The notes beneath the pieces are model-generated. The model did no database searches and had not been told where the DNA came from. It worked only from the letters and a program-made list of their open reading frames with translations. Shown here in pieces: positions 7,191 to 14,806 of a stretch of DNA of 22,543 nucleotides (positions within the stretch are counted from its first letter, which is position 1; each line of letters begins with the position of its first letter). The position numbers and the translations under genes are program-made. The stretch spans positions 1 through 22,543 of the forward strand of contig JAFGNC010000039.1 of assembly GCA_016927175.1 (NCBI GenBank). The letters run 5' to 3'. Source of the stretch: Gammaproteobacteria bacterium. GTDB taxonomy: Bacteria; Pseudomonadota; Gammaproteobacteria; Steroidobacterales; Rariloculaceae.

Positions 7191-7218
7191 CTGACGCCGG
7201 AAGGGCCTGTGATAGACT
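7191..7218 (+). promoter_or_regulatory. Putative promoter of the cNMP-rhodanese gene
   Basis: A -35-like CTGACG (7191-7196), a 16-base spacer and TAGACT (7213-7218) preceded by TGA make a good extended -10 promoter. It lies in the 92-base gap after the beta-oxidation gene, 54 bases before the next start codon. Confidence 0.5.
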
Positions 7219-7271
7219 GCCCGGCCGTGAGCTCCACCGCCGTCACCCTCGCGAAAAAGTAAACCCAATCG

Positions 7272-8321
7272 ATGACCAGACCCATCGACATCAAGGAGCT
7301 GAAGTCGCTTTCGCCGATGTCCGGCCTGAAGAAGGAGAACCTTCACGCGCTGGTCAAGAAGGTCAAGGTCCGCGAGGCTCAACCCGGCGAGGCACTGTTC
7401 AACGAGGGCGATTCGGAGAAGCGGACCGTCTACGTGCTGTCCGGCACCGTCGAGCTTCGAACCGGCGGCGCCACTGCGGGGCGGGTCCGCGGGGGCACGG
7501 ACGACGCGGTCAACCCGCTGGCTCCGGTTCTGCCGAGGCGCTGCTCCGCGGTTGCGGCCACTCGCTGCGAATACATCGCGATCGACAGCGACCTGCTTGA
7601 CGTCATGCTGACATGGGATCAGACCGGCTCGTACGAAGTCAGCGAGCTGCGCGGCGAAGCCGGGTCGTCCGACGACTGGATGACGACGCTGCTGCAGACG
7701 AAGGCGTTCCACAAGATTCCGCCGGCGAACATTCAGGCGATCTTCATGCGGCTGCAGCAGGTCAACCACAAGGCGGGCGACGTCGTCATCAAGCAGGGCG
7801 ACGAAGGCGACTACTTCTACATCATCACGCGCGGGCGCTGCATCGTGACCCGCGAGACGCCGCTGAACAAGGAGGGCATCCGGCTCGCGGAGCTCAACGT
7901 CGGCGACACGTTCGGCGAGGAGGCGCTGATCTCCGAAGCGAAGCGCAACGCAACGGTATATATGGAGACCGACGGCTCGCTGATGCGGCTCGGCAAGGAC
8001 GACTTCAAGACACTGCTGAACGAGCCGATGCTGGAATGGGTGGACACGGAACAGGCCGAAGAAATCGTCAAAGCGGGCGGGCAGTGGCTCGACGTGCGGC
8101 TGCCGAGCGAGTTCGAGGCCTATCACAACCCCGGCGCGATCAACGTTCCGCTCTATTTCATACGCCTGAAGCTGAAGACCCTGGACCCCGCATCGAAGTA
8201 CGTGGTCTGCTGTGACACCGGGCGAAGAAGCTCCGCCGGCGCGTTCATCCTGAACGAACGCGGCTTCCAGACTTACGTCCTGAAAGGCGGCCTGAACCGG
8301 ACGGAGCTGGAACGCCAGTAG
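7272..8321 (+). CDS. Dual cyclic-nucleotide-binding domain protein with C-terminal rhodanese domain
   Basis: The protein has 349 residues. Residues about 17-120 form a first cNMP-type beta-roll (PGEALFNEGD, then YVLSGTVELR) that lacks a recognisable phosphate-binding cassette and looks degenerate. Residues about 135-255 form a second roll with AGDVVIKQGDEGDYFYIITRG and the cassette FGEEALISEAKRNATV, where the Glu and Arg needed to hold a cyclic nucleotide are present. Residues about 262-345 are rhodanese-like (WLDVRLPSEFE, then VVCCDTGRRSS), with a Cys in the CDTGRRS active loop. There is no helix-turn-helix, so it is not a Crp-type regulator. It probably senses cAMP or a similar ligand and controls sulfur or redox chemistry. 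No SD precedes ATG 7272. Confidence 0.85.
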   Translation: MTRPIDIKELKSLSPMSGLKKENLHALVKKVKVREAQPGEALFNEGDSEKRTVYVLSGTVELRTGGATAGRVRGGTDDAVNPLAPVLPRRCSAVAATRCEYIAIDSDLLDVMLTWDQTGSYEVSELRGEAGSSDDWMTTLLQTKAFHKIPPANIQAIFMRLQQVNHKAGDVVIKQGDEGDYFYIITRGRCIVTRETPLNKEGIRLAELNVGDTFGEEALISEAKRNATVYMETDGSLMRLGKDDFKTLLNEPMLEWVDTEQAEEIVKAGGQWLDVRLPSEFEAYHNPGAINVPLYFIRLKLKTLDPASKYVVCCDTGRRSSAGAFILNERGFQTYVLKGGLNRTELERQ

Positions 8322-8355
8322 CGACTCGCGCGCGGCGCGCCTGCTCCGCAGCCGG

Positions 8356-8694
8356 CTAAAGCGTATGCGTGGGTTTGTCTCCGCCCAGGGCGCCCGCGAG
8401 ATAGGTTTCGATACGCTTCTGCGTGTTGCCCTGGTCCTGCTCGCTGAACTGTACGCCGATGCCGGCCGTGCGCTTGCCCTGCGCGCCTTTGGGCGTGATC
8501 CAGATGACTCTGCCCGCGACCGGTATCTTCTCTTCCTCGCCCATCACGCTGAGCAGCATGAACACTTCGTCGCCGAGCTTGTAGCTCGAATTCGTCGGAA
8601 TGAACAGGCCTCCGTTCTTGACGAATGGCATGTACGCGAGATAGAGCGCACTTTTGTCCTTGATCGTCAGCGTCAAGAGTCCCGGTTTCGTCAC
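8356..8694 (-). CDS. pilZ: Type IV pilus biogenesis regulator PilZ
   Basis: This 112-residue protein matches the original pilus PilZ. It has LTLTIKDKSALYLAYMPF near the start, KNGGLFIPTN, LGDEVFMLLSVM, and WITPKGAQGKRTAGIGVQF, and ends PTHTL. The RxxxR motif that binds cyclic di-GMP in other PilZ domains is absent, as it is in the family members that regulate type IV pili by protein contacts. GTG 8694 overlaps the holB stop (GTGA) and has a GGGGA SD, so translation is probably coupled to holB. The holB-pilZ order is typical of gammaproteobacteria. It converges with the cNMP-rhodanese gene, 34 bases apart. Confidence 0.92.
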   Translation of the reverse strand: MTKPGLLTLTIKDKSALYLAYMPFVKNGGLFIPTNSSYKLGDEVFMLLSVMGEEEKIPVAGRVIWITPKGAQGKRTAGIGVQFSEQDQGNTQKRIETYLAGALGGDKPTHTL

Positions 8695-9725
8695 GATCGT
8701 CCCCGATTGGCGGCCTGGAAATCCAACAACAGGACGTGCAGCGCCAGCTCCACGTTGGTCCCCGTGCCCAGCCGATCCAGAAGCCCTTCGGCGGACTGCA
8801 GCCGCCTGAAAAGAACCTCGGCCGGCACGGCGAGCCACGGATTATGCAACGGATCCGGACGACGATGTGTGACAGCCTTCGAATCCCCCTCACCCCGGGC
8901 GCGGTCCCGGATCGCGCGCTGCAGACGCCGAATCAACCACTCGAGCGCCAGCTCCACGTCGGCGCGGACCCACTCCTCTGCCAGGGTTTTTGCGTCCAGC
9001 CGCCTTCGAGAAAGCAAATTAATTTTTTCATCTAATCCGCTGATAAACTTAAGACTGTCTTCACTTGCCAGCGCCAAGGCGCGCAGCGGCGCACGGCCGG
9101 ACAGCAGCATCAGGGCATCCCGCGTCGGATCGCCGGCGATACCGAGCCAGTCTACCGCCGCCGCTTCCGAAGGCGGCGCGACGATCAGCGCCTGGCAGCG
9201 GCTGCGGATCGTCGGCAGCAGACGGTCGGGCTGATGGCTGATCAGGAACAGGTATGTCTGCGCGGCCGGTTCCTCCAGAGTCTTCAGCAGAGCATTCGCC
9301 GCCGCCGCGGTCATCGCCTCGGCCGGCTCGACGACGACCGCTTTCGCCTTGCCGCGGAAGCCTTTCAGCGAAAGCGCCTGCGCAACCTCCCGAATCTGCT
9401 CGATCGAGATCGTGCGCTTGTCCTCTTCCGGGTAGATCCAATGCAGGTCCGGATGGTGGTCGGCGGGGGCGTGACGGGACCGAAAGGCGCTCGCCGCGTC
9501 CTCGGCAGTGAGCGGCCTCGTCGGCGCCGCGGGATCTACGTCTTCGAGCAGCCGGTGCGCGAACACGAGCGCCAGGTTGATCTTGCCGATGCCGGGCGGC
9601 CCCTTGATCAGCCACGCGTGCCCAAGCCGCCCGCCGGCGCGGGCCGCTTCGAGCCGGTCGAGCGGGTCCTGCAGCCACGGACAGAGCCGCGTGCCGAGCA
9701 GAGCGGCGCCGCTGCCGTCCGTCAT
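8691..9725 (-). CDS. holB: DNA polymerase III delta prime subunit
   Basis: This 344-residue protein is a clamp-loader AAA+ subunit. GPPGIGKIN (42-50) is a Walker A-like loop with Ile where Thr or Ser is normal, consistent with the non-hydrolysing delta prime. SIEQIREV, KAVVVEPAEAMTAAAANALLKTLEEP and the SRC motif at 175-177 are characteristic; the SRC Arg helps trigger ATP hydrolysis in the neighbouring gamma/tau subunit. The zinc module of Escherichia coli HolB should lie around 58-90, but there are no cysteines there. ATG 9725 overlaps the tmk stop (ATGA). It works in the replisome to load the beta clamp. Confidence 0.92.
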   Translation of the reverse strand: MTDGSGAALLGTRLCPWLQDPLDRLEAARAGGRLGHAWLIKGPPGIGKINLALVFAHRLLEDVDPAAPTRPLTAEDAASAFRSRHAPADHHPDLHWIYPEEDKRTISIEQIREVAQALSLKGFRGKAKAVVVEPAEAMTAAAANALLKTLEEPAAQTYLFLISHQPDRLLPTIRSRCQALIVAPPSEAAAVDWLGIAGDPTRDALMLLSGRAPLRALALASEDSLKFISGLDEKINLLSRRRLDAKTLAEEWVRADVELALEWLIRRLQRAIRDRARGEGDSKAVTHRRPDPLHNPWLAVPAEVLFRRLQSAEGLLDRLGTGTNVELALHVLLLDFQAANRGRS

Positions 9726-10354
9726 CGGGCCGCGAACTCCTGCGCGAAGCGCATGACCGTATCTCGCAGCTGCTGCAGCACGTCCTCTCTGGCGGCCGAA
9801 GCGTCGACCACCCTGACCCGCTCGGGATTCTCTGCGGCGATCCGCAAATACGCCCGTCGCACGCGCTCGAAGAACGCGACGCCCTCCCGCTCGAAGTGAT
9901 CCGGCTCGCGGTCGCCGATCCGGGCGAGACCCACGTCGACCGGGGCATCGAGCAGCAGCGTCAGGTCCGGCGTCACTCCGCCGTGAACGCGGTCCGCGAG
10001 ACAGGAGAGGAAGCGCTCGTCGAGTCCCTTGCCGCCGCCCTGATAGGCGAGCGTGGCATCGGTGAAGCGATCGCAGACGACCCAGTCGCCCCGGTCGAGA
10101 GCGGGCACGATCACGTGCTCCAGGTGGTGGCGGCGGGCCGCGAACATCAGCAGGGCCTCGACGTCGGCGGACAGATCCGCGTGGTTCCCGTGCAGGACCC
10201 ACTCCCGTATGCGCTCGCCGAGATCAGTGCCGCCCGGTTCCCGCGTCAGCACGACGGCGTGCCCGAGCGACTCGACGCACCGCTCGATCGCGGCGAGGCC
10301 GGTAGACTTGCCGACTCCCTCCGTCCCTTCGAGCGTGATGAACGCGCCGCGCAA
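9722..10354 (-). CDS. tmk: Thymidylate kinase
   Basis: This 210-residue enzyme phosphorylates dTMP to dTDP. The P-loop GTEGVGKST is at 10-18. The DRF motif (95-97) is followed by TDATLAYQGGGKG, which binds the nucleotide, and LTREPGGTDLGERIR (36-50) is the usual substrate-binding segment. Length is normal. The start is TTG 10354, with GGGA seven bases upstream; no ATG or GTG in frame would keep the N-terminal strand. The gene begins 12 bases after mltG and its stop overlaps holB, so it is part of the same transcript. Confidence 0.94.
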   Translation of the reverse strand: MRGAFITLEGTEGVGKSTGLAAIERCVESLGHAVVLTREPGGTDLGERIREWVLHGNHADLSADVEALLMFAARRHHLEHVIVPALDRGDWVVCDRFTDATLAYQGGGKGLDERFLSCLADRVHGGVTPDLTLLLDAPVDVGLARIGDREPDHFEREGVAFFERVRRAYLRIAAENPERVRVVDASAAREDVLQQLRDTVMRFAQEFAAR

Positions 10355-10366
10355 CGTACCGTCCCG

Positions 10367-11398
10367 CTACTGCCCGGAGACGTCGCGCAAACGGTCGAGA
10401 TACCGCCGCACGGCCCGGTTGTGCTCTTCGAGCGTCTCGGAAAAGACATGACTGCCGTCCGGCAGTCCCGTCGCCACGAAGTAGAGCGCGCCGCTGCGCT
10501 CAGGTTCGACGGCGGCATCGATCGACGCTGCGCTCGGCAGCGCAATCGGTGTGGGCGGCAGTCCGCGGCGCGTGTACGTGTTGTACGGCGTGTCAGTCGT
10601 CAGGTCCCGCCGCCGCAGATCGCCGTCGAACGTTTCCCCGAGCCCGTAGATGACCGTGGGATCCGTCTGCAGCCGCATGCCGCGCCTCAGCCGCTCGTGA
10701 AACACGCCCGAGATCAGGCGTCTCTCGCTGGCGAGCGCGGTCTCCTTCTCGATGATCGAGGCCAGCGTCAGCGCCTCGTACGGCGTCGTCACCTCCAGAT
10801 CGGGCGCGCGGCTCTCCCACGCCTCGGCGAGACGCTGCCGGAGCGCATCGTGCGCGAGGCGGAGCAGCTCGACATCCGACGTGCCCTTCGGAAAACGATA
10901 GGTGTCCGGCAGGAACTGTCCTTCCGGATGAAGACCGGGGCTGCCGAGCCGCGCCATCAGCTCCTCGTCATCGAGGCCCGACGCCGCCACGGCCTCGTGC
11001 GCGTTCAGCTGGCGCCTGAGATCCGCATAGCGCCAGCCTTCCACGACCGTGAGCTGATGCATGTAGACCTGACCCGACACGAGCTTGCCGAGCAGGTCGC
11101 GCGGCGTCATGCCGGGCCGCAGCTCGTACTCACCCGCGTGAATCCGCCTTGCGTCTCCGGTCAGACCCGCGTACCAGGTCAGCACTCGGGGATGCTCCAG
11201 CATGTCACGCCGCGCCAGCTCCTCGCTGACCCGGTGGAGGGGCGACCCGCTCGGTACCTCGAGCAGGACCCGCTCTCCCGGCACGTCCAGCGGCGAGTCG
11301 AGAGTCCGCCATGCCAGATATCCCGCGATTGCGGTCGCGCTCAGCGCGAGCACGACGAGCGCGGCGCCGGCGAGCAGCCACTTACGTAACCGGGCCAT
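10367..11398 (-). CDS. mltG: Endolytic murein transglycosylase MltG
   Basis: This 343-residue inner-membrane protein has a membrane segment at about 8-29 and a periplasmic part. After a LysM-like region (RVLLEVPSGSPLHRVSEEL) come VEGWRYADLR, EGQFLPDTYRFPKG, and the YceG catalytic segment with Glu217 in ASIIEKET. LQTDPTVIYGLG and the final PTPIALPSAASIDAAV motif are standard. The enzyme cuts nascent glycan strands next to the membrane and so sets their length. ATG 11398 lies 17 bases inside pabC, a common arrangement that suggests coupled translation. No strong SD is visible. Confidence 0.94.
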   Translation of the reverse strand: MARLRKWLLAGAALVVLALSATAIAGYLAWRTLDSPLDVPGERVLLEVPSGSPLHRVSEELARRDMLEHPRVLTWYAGLTGDARRIHAGEYELRPGMTPRDLLGKLVSGQVYMHQLTVVEGWRYADLRRQLNAHEAVAASGLDDEELMARLGSPGLHPEGQFLPDTYRFPKGTSDVELLRLAHDALRQRLAEAWESRAPDLEVTTPYEALTLASIIEKETALASERRLISGVFHERLRRGMRLQTDPTVIYGLGETFDGDLRRRDLTTDTPYNTYTRRGLPPTPIALPSAASIDAAVEPERSGALYFVATGLPDGSHVFSETLEEHNRAVRRYLDRLRDVSGQ

Positions 11399-12203
11399 AT
11401 CCCAGCAACCGCATCAGCCGGCAAGTCGTCGGGCCGACGCCGAACTCGTGCGTGTCGAGGGCACGGACCGGCTTGATACCGAACACGGCATTCGTGATGA
11501 ACAGCTCCTCGCTTTCGACCAGCGCCGTCACGTCGAGGTCCGCTTCGGAGGAGTCGAGACCCGTGTCTGCCGCATGCTTCAGAACGACACGCCTCATGAC
11601 CCCCGCAACGCCGCATCGGTTCACGCGCGGCGTCAGCAGTCTGCCGTCCCGAACCGCGAACAGGTTACTCGTGATGCCCCCGACGACGAGCCCGCTGCTG
11701 CCGCGCAGCAGCCCCTCCCCCGCATCGCTTCCCGCCAGCTCCATTTGCGCAAGTACCTGCTCGAGTCGACACAGATGCTTGAGGCCCGCGAGCTGCGGAT
11801 TTTCGCCGAGCCGCAGCGTGCAGGTCTTCAAGCTTACGCCGACAGTGTAATGCTCGGCCGGAATTTCGGGCCAGGGAGCGGTCGACACAATGCGCGTCGG
11901 CGAAGCGGGCTCCGGCGCTCTGTACCCCCGCTCGCCGATCCCGCGCGTCACGATCAGCTTGATGACGGCGGAGCCGGCGATCGGGCAGACGGACAGGATC
12001 TCGGACCGCAGCAGATTCCGATCGAAAACCGGGATCGCGAGCCTGCGGCAGCCGTACAGCACTCGATCGAGGTGATGCTCGATCCACCGGATCCCGCCCG
12101 CATGGCAGGCCATGGTCTCGAACAGACCGTCGCCGTATGCGAGACCGCGGTCGCGAGGATCGACCTGTTCCTGCCTGCCGTTGACGAGCCAGGATGGTTG
12201 CAC
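11382..12203 (-). CDS. pabC: Aminodeoxychorismate lyase (PLP fold type IV)
   Basis: This 273-residue enzyme releases pyruvate from aminodeoxychorismate to give p-aminobenzoate for folate. DRGLAYGDGLFETM (17-30) and the PLP lysine Lys142 in LAGLKHLCRLEQVL match PabC. Fold type IV enzymes have a Glu that contacts the pyridine nitrogen of PLP, five residues before the Asn of SNLF. Here that position is Gly175 (codon GGG), in VVGGITSNLF. GTG 12203 has a GGAG SD seven bases upstream. It overlaps mltG by 17 bases. The gap of 84 bases to fabF holds nothing I recognise. Confidence 0.9.
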   Translation of the reverse strand: MQPSWLVNGRQEQVDPRDRGLAYGDGLFETMACHAGGIRWIEHHLDRVLYGCRRLAIPVFDRNLLRSEILSVCPIAGSAVIKLIVTRGIGERGYRAPEPASPTRIVSTAPWPEIPAEHYTVGVSLKTCTLRLGENPQLAGLKHLCRLEQVLAQMELAGSDAGEGLLRGSSGLVVGGITSNLFAVRDGRLLTPRVNRCGVAGVMRRVVLKHAADTGLDSSEADLDVTALVESEELFITNAVFGIKPVRALDTHEFGVGPTTCRLMRLLGYGPVT

Positions 12204-12287
12204 GGTACCGCTCCGTGAGCCGCAGGATCTACGCGCCCTCCTCCGCTACACCGAATGCCAGCGCCGGGCGGGCGTGCGGAGGACGGA

Positions 12288-13529
12288 TCAGGGCGCGCGT
12301 CTGAACACGAGCGTGCCGTTCGTTCCCCCGAAACCGAAGGAGTTCGACAGCGCAACCTCGAGCCTGGTCTCTCGCGCCTCGTTCGGCGTGTAGTCGAGGT
12401 CGCACTCTGGGTCCTGATTTTCGAGGTTGATCGTCGGGGGAATGACCTGCTCGCGCAGCGCGAGAATGCTGAAAATCGCTTCCGCCGCGCCGGCGGCTCC
12501 GATCATGTGTCCCGTCGTGGATTTGGTCGAGCTGATCGCCAGTGCGCGTGCGTGATCGCCGAAAGCGGCTTTGATCGCGACGGTTTCCGCGACGTCGCCG
12601 AGAGGCGTCGACGTGCCATGAGCGTTGATGTAGTCGATTGCGCTCGCGTCGAGGCCGGCGTCCGCGAGAGCGTTCTGCATGCACGACTGCGCGCCCTCAC
12701 CCCCTTCGGCCGGGGCGGTGATGTGGTGCGCGTCCGCGCTCATGCCGAAGCCGACGAGCTCGGCGTAGATGGTCGCTCCGCGCGCCCGGGCATGCTCGTA
12801 CTCCTCGAGCGTGAGGCAGCCGGCGCCGTCGCTCAAAACGAAACCGTCGCGGTCGCGGTCCCAGGGCCTGCTCGCGGCCTGCGGGTCGTCGTTGCGCTGC
12901 GACAATGCGCGCGCCGCACAGAAGCCGCCGAGCCCGAGAGGCGTCGTGGAATACTCGCCCCCGCCCGCGAACATGACGTCCGCCTCGCCGTACTGAATCA
13001 GGCGCGCGGCCATGCCGATGCAGTGCGTCGACGTCGTGCAGGCCGTAACGATGGCGAGATTCGGTCCGCGCATGCCGTACATGATCGAGACGTGCCCGGA
13101 GATCATGTTGATGATGCTGCTCGGCACGAAAAACGGCGATATGCGCCGCGGCCCGCTGTTCTGCAGCTTGTCGTGGTTGGCCTCGATCGTGCTGATGCCG
13201 CCGATGCCCGACCCCATGATCACGCCGATCCTGTGCGCATTGCTGTCGCGGATCTCGATACCGGAGTCGTCCAGCGCCTGCTTGGCCGCGGCGATCCCGT
13301 AATGGATGAAGGGATCGCTCTTGCGGGCTTCCTTCTGATCGAGATACTGGGAGACGTCGAAGTCTGCGATGGTGCCGGCGATGCGCGTCGAGAAGCCGCT
13401 CGCGTCGAACGCTTCCACGGCTCTGATGCCGCTCTTGCCCTCGCGGACGTTACGCCATCCCTCGGCGACCGAGTTCCCTACGGGAGAAATCAGCCCGAGT
13501 CCTGTCACTACGACGCGCCGCTTCGTCAC
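12288..13529 (-). CDS. fabF: 3-oxoacyl-[acyl-carrier-protein] synthase II
   Basis: This 413-residue condensing enzyme extends acyl-ACP with malonyl-ACP. The Cys-His-His catalytic set is complete: Cys164 in VTACTTSTH, His304 in [11 protein letters not shown], and His341 in [13 protein letters not shown], with Lys336 nearby. The C-terminal [14 protein letters not shown] is typical, and length is normal for FabF. GTG 13529 has a GAGGA SD six bases upstream. It follows acpP by 53 bases, the standard order, so substrate carrier and condensing enzyme are made together. Confidence 0.95.
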   Translation of the reverse strand: MTKRRVVVTGLGLISPVGNSVAEGWRNVREGKSGIRAVEAFDASGFSTRIAGTIADFDVSQYLDQKEARKSDPFIHYGIAAAKQALDDSGIEIRDSNAHRIGVIMGSGIGGISTIEANHDKLQNSGPRRISPFFVPSSIINMISGHVSIMYGMRGPNLAIVTACTTSTHCIGMAARLIQYGEADVMFAGGGEYSTTPLGLGGFCAARALSQRNDDPQAASRPWDRDRDGFVLSDGAGCLTLEEYEHARARGATIYAELVGFGMSADAHHITAPAEGGEGAQSCMQNALADAGLDASAIDYINAHGTSTPLGDVAETVAIKAAFGDHARALAISSTKSTTGHMIGAAGAAEAIFSILALREQVIPPTINLENQDPECDLDYTPNEARETRLEVALSNSFGFGGTNGTLVFRRAP

Positions 13530-13582
13530 GGGCTCTTCCTCAATCTGATGACGGGCAAATCAATGAGCAGCGGCAGACGCGA

Positions 13583-13825
13583 TCAGGAGTCGTTTTTCTT
13601 GGAGAGAATGTAGTCGATGGCCTGCTGGACGGTAGTGATCTTTTCCGCCTCTTCATCCGGAATTTCGGTCTCGAATTCCTCTTCCAAGGCCATGACCAGC
13701 TCGACCGTGTCCAAAGAGTCAGCACCCAGGTCGTCGACGAACGAGGCATCGTTCTTGATTTCGTCGGCCTTTACGCCCAACTGCTCAGCAATGATCCCCC
13801 GGACCTGATCTTCGACGCTACTCAT
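13583..13825 (-). CDS. acpP: Acyl carrier protein
   Basis: This 80-residue acidic helical protein carries growing acyl chains in fatty acid synthesis. Ser37 in [18 protein letters not shown] is the phosphopantetheine attachment site. Length and sequence ([10 protein letters not shown] near the end) are those of the housekeeping AcpP. ATG 13825 has an AAGGGG SD at a slightly long distance of about ten bases. The 181-base gap upstream to fabG and the promoter and hairpin in it suggest that acpP has its own promoter in addition to any readthrough. Confidence 0.96.
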   Translation of the reverse strand: MSSVEDQVRGIIAEQLGVKADEIKNDASFVDDLGADSLDTVELVMALEEEFETEIPDEEAEKITTVQQAIDYILSKKNDS

Positions 13826-13852
13826 GTCTGTGATACCCCTTATTAATTGACA

Positions 13853-13874
13853 GGCCGAACCAATCGGTCCGGCC
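13853..13874 (-). other. Stem-loop in the acpP 5' leader
   Basis: GGCCGAACC (13853-13861) and GGTCCGGCC (13866-13874) flank AATC. In the minus-strand RNA the arms form a nine-pair stem with one G-U pair and a GATT loop, 27 bases before the acpP start codon and just after the predicted start of transcription. There is no U-run after it, so it is more likely a 5' stabilising hairpin or control element than a terminator. Confidence 0.6.
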
Positions 13875-13886
13875 GGCGTGGCGCGT

Positions 13887-13915
13887 ATTGTATTGAAATC
13901 GTCGAGGTCATTCTA
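13887..13915 (-). promoter_or_regulatory. Putative acpP promoter
   Basis: On the minus strand TACAAT (13887-13892) is a good -10 element. A weak -35 (TAGAAT, 13910-13915) lies 17 bases upstream. Transcription would begin near 13880, giving a leader of about 55 bases that starts with the stem-loop. The rest of the gap to fabG also holds a CCGACGG/CCGTCGG dyad (13928-13934 and 13949-13955), without a T-run. Confidence 0.4.
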
Positions 13916-14006
13916 CAACGGTCACCCCCGACGGACCGCGCCCCTCCCCCGTCGGCTGTGATCGATTAAACCATGACGATCAACGGCTTGCGCAAACCAT
14001 CGACTG

Positions 14007-14777
14007 CTATTTCATGTACAGGCCGCCGTTGACGTTCAGCGTCTCGCCCGTGATGTATGCGGCCGCGTCCGAAACGAGAAAAACGACGGCGGCGGCCACG
14101 TCCTCCGGCGCGCCGAGCTTCCCCGACGGGATCTGCGAGCGCAGCGCCTCCACCTGCTCTTCGTCCAGCGCCCGGGTCATGTCCGTATGGATGAACCCCG
14201 GCGCGACGACATTGACGTTTATGTTCCGTGACGCCAGCTCGCGGGCCAGGGATTTCGAGAACCCGATCATGCCGGCCTTGGCGGCGGCGTAGTTGGACTG
14301 CCCGGGGTTGCCGCTCAGACCGACGACCGAGGCGATGTTCACGATGGCGCCGCGCCGCGCCTTCATCATGCCGCGGACGCAGGCCTTCGACAGGCGAAAG
14401 ACGGAGGACAGATTCGTGGACAGGACCTCGTCCCATTCCTCGGGCTTCATGCGCATCAGCAGATTGTCGCGCGTGATACCCGCGTTGTTGACCAGAATCG
14501 TCGGTGCGCCCTCCTTCGCGGTGACGTCGGCGAGCAGCGCTTCCACCGCTGCGTCGTCCTCGACGCGCAGCACGGCGCCGCGCCCGCGCAGGCCGAGCTC
14601 CTCGAGACGCCCGCCGATCGCCGCGGCCCCCTCCTCACTCGTCGCCGTGCCGATCACGACCGCGCCCTGCCACGCGAGCGCTTCGGCGATCGCCCGTCCG
14701 ATGCCGCGCGACGCGCCGGTGACGAGGGCCACGCGGTCGGCGATGCCAGGCCATGGCTTGAGGCTCGAAAGATCCAT
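14007..14777 (-). CDS. fabG: 3-oxoacyl-[acyl-carrier-protein] reductase
   Basis: This 256-residue short-chain dehydrogenase reduces 3-oxoacyl-ACP with NADPH. The cofactor loop TGASRGIG lies at 20-27, NNAG at 97-100, and the catalytic residues are Asn122, Ser150 in NIASVVG, and Tyr163 with Lys167 in YAAAK. The C-terminal TGETLNVNGGLYM is the FabG ending. The N-terminus has about ten extra residues (DLSSLKPWPG) before the first strand. ATG 14777 has a GGGA SD six bases upstream. It begins 29 bases after rrtA, not after fabD as in the usual cluster. Confidence 0.94.
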   Translation of the reverse strand: MDLSSLKPWPGIADRVALVTGASRGIGRAIAEALAWQGAVVIGTATSEEGAAAIGGRLEELGLRGRGAVLRVEDDAAVEALLADVTAKEGAPTILVNNAGITRDNLLMRMKPEEWDEVLSTNLSSVFRLSKACVRGMMKARRGAIVNIASVVGLSGNPGQSNYAAAKAGMIGFSKSLARELASRNINVNVVAPGFIHTDMTRALDEEQVEALRSQIPSGKLGAPEDVAAAVVFLVSDAAAYITGETLNVNGGLYMK

Positions 14778-14806
14778 GCTGGGTCCCGTTGATCAGTGCC
14801 GCGCGA

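Noticed and set aside
5062..7191. A 709-codon open frame on the minus strand opposite the beta-oxidation gene
   Set aside because: It mirrors a clear FadJ/FadB-like enzyme and its translation is Arg/Glu/Leu-rich without family features, as expected for antisense frames in high-GC DNA.
8322..8355. A terminator between the cNMP-rhodanese and pilZ genes
   Set aside because: The gap contains GCGCG-rich sequence but no clear stem followed by a T-run in either direction.
9896..11389. A 497-codon open frame on the plus strand opposite tmk and mltG
   Set aside because: The minus-strand genes have complete catalytic motifs, and this frame has no recognisable domain.
13928..13955. CCGACGG/CCGTCGG dyad as a fabG terminator
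   Set aside because: The seven-pair stem has a 14-base loop and no T-run on the minus strand.
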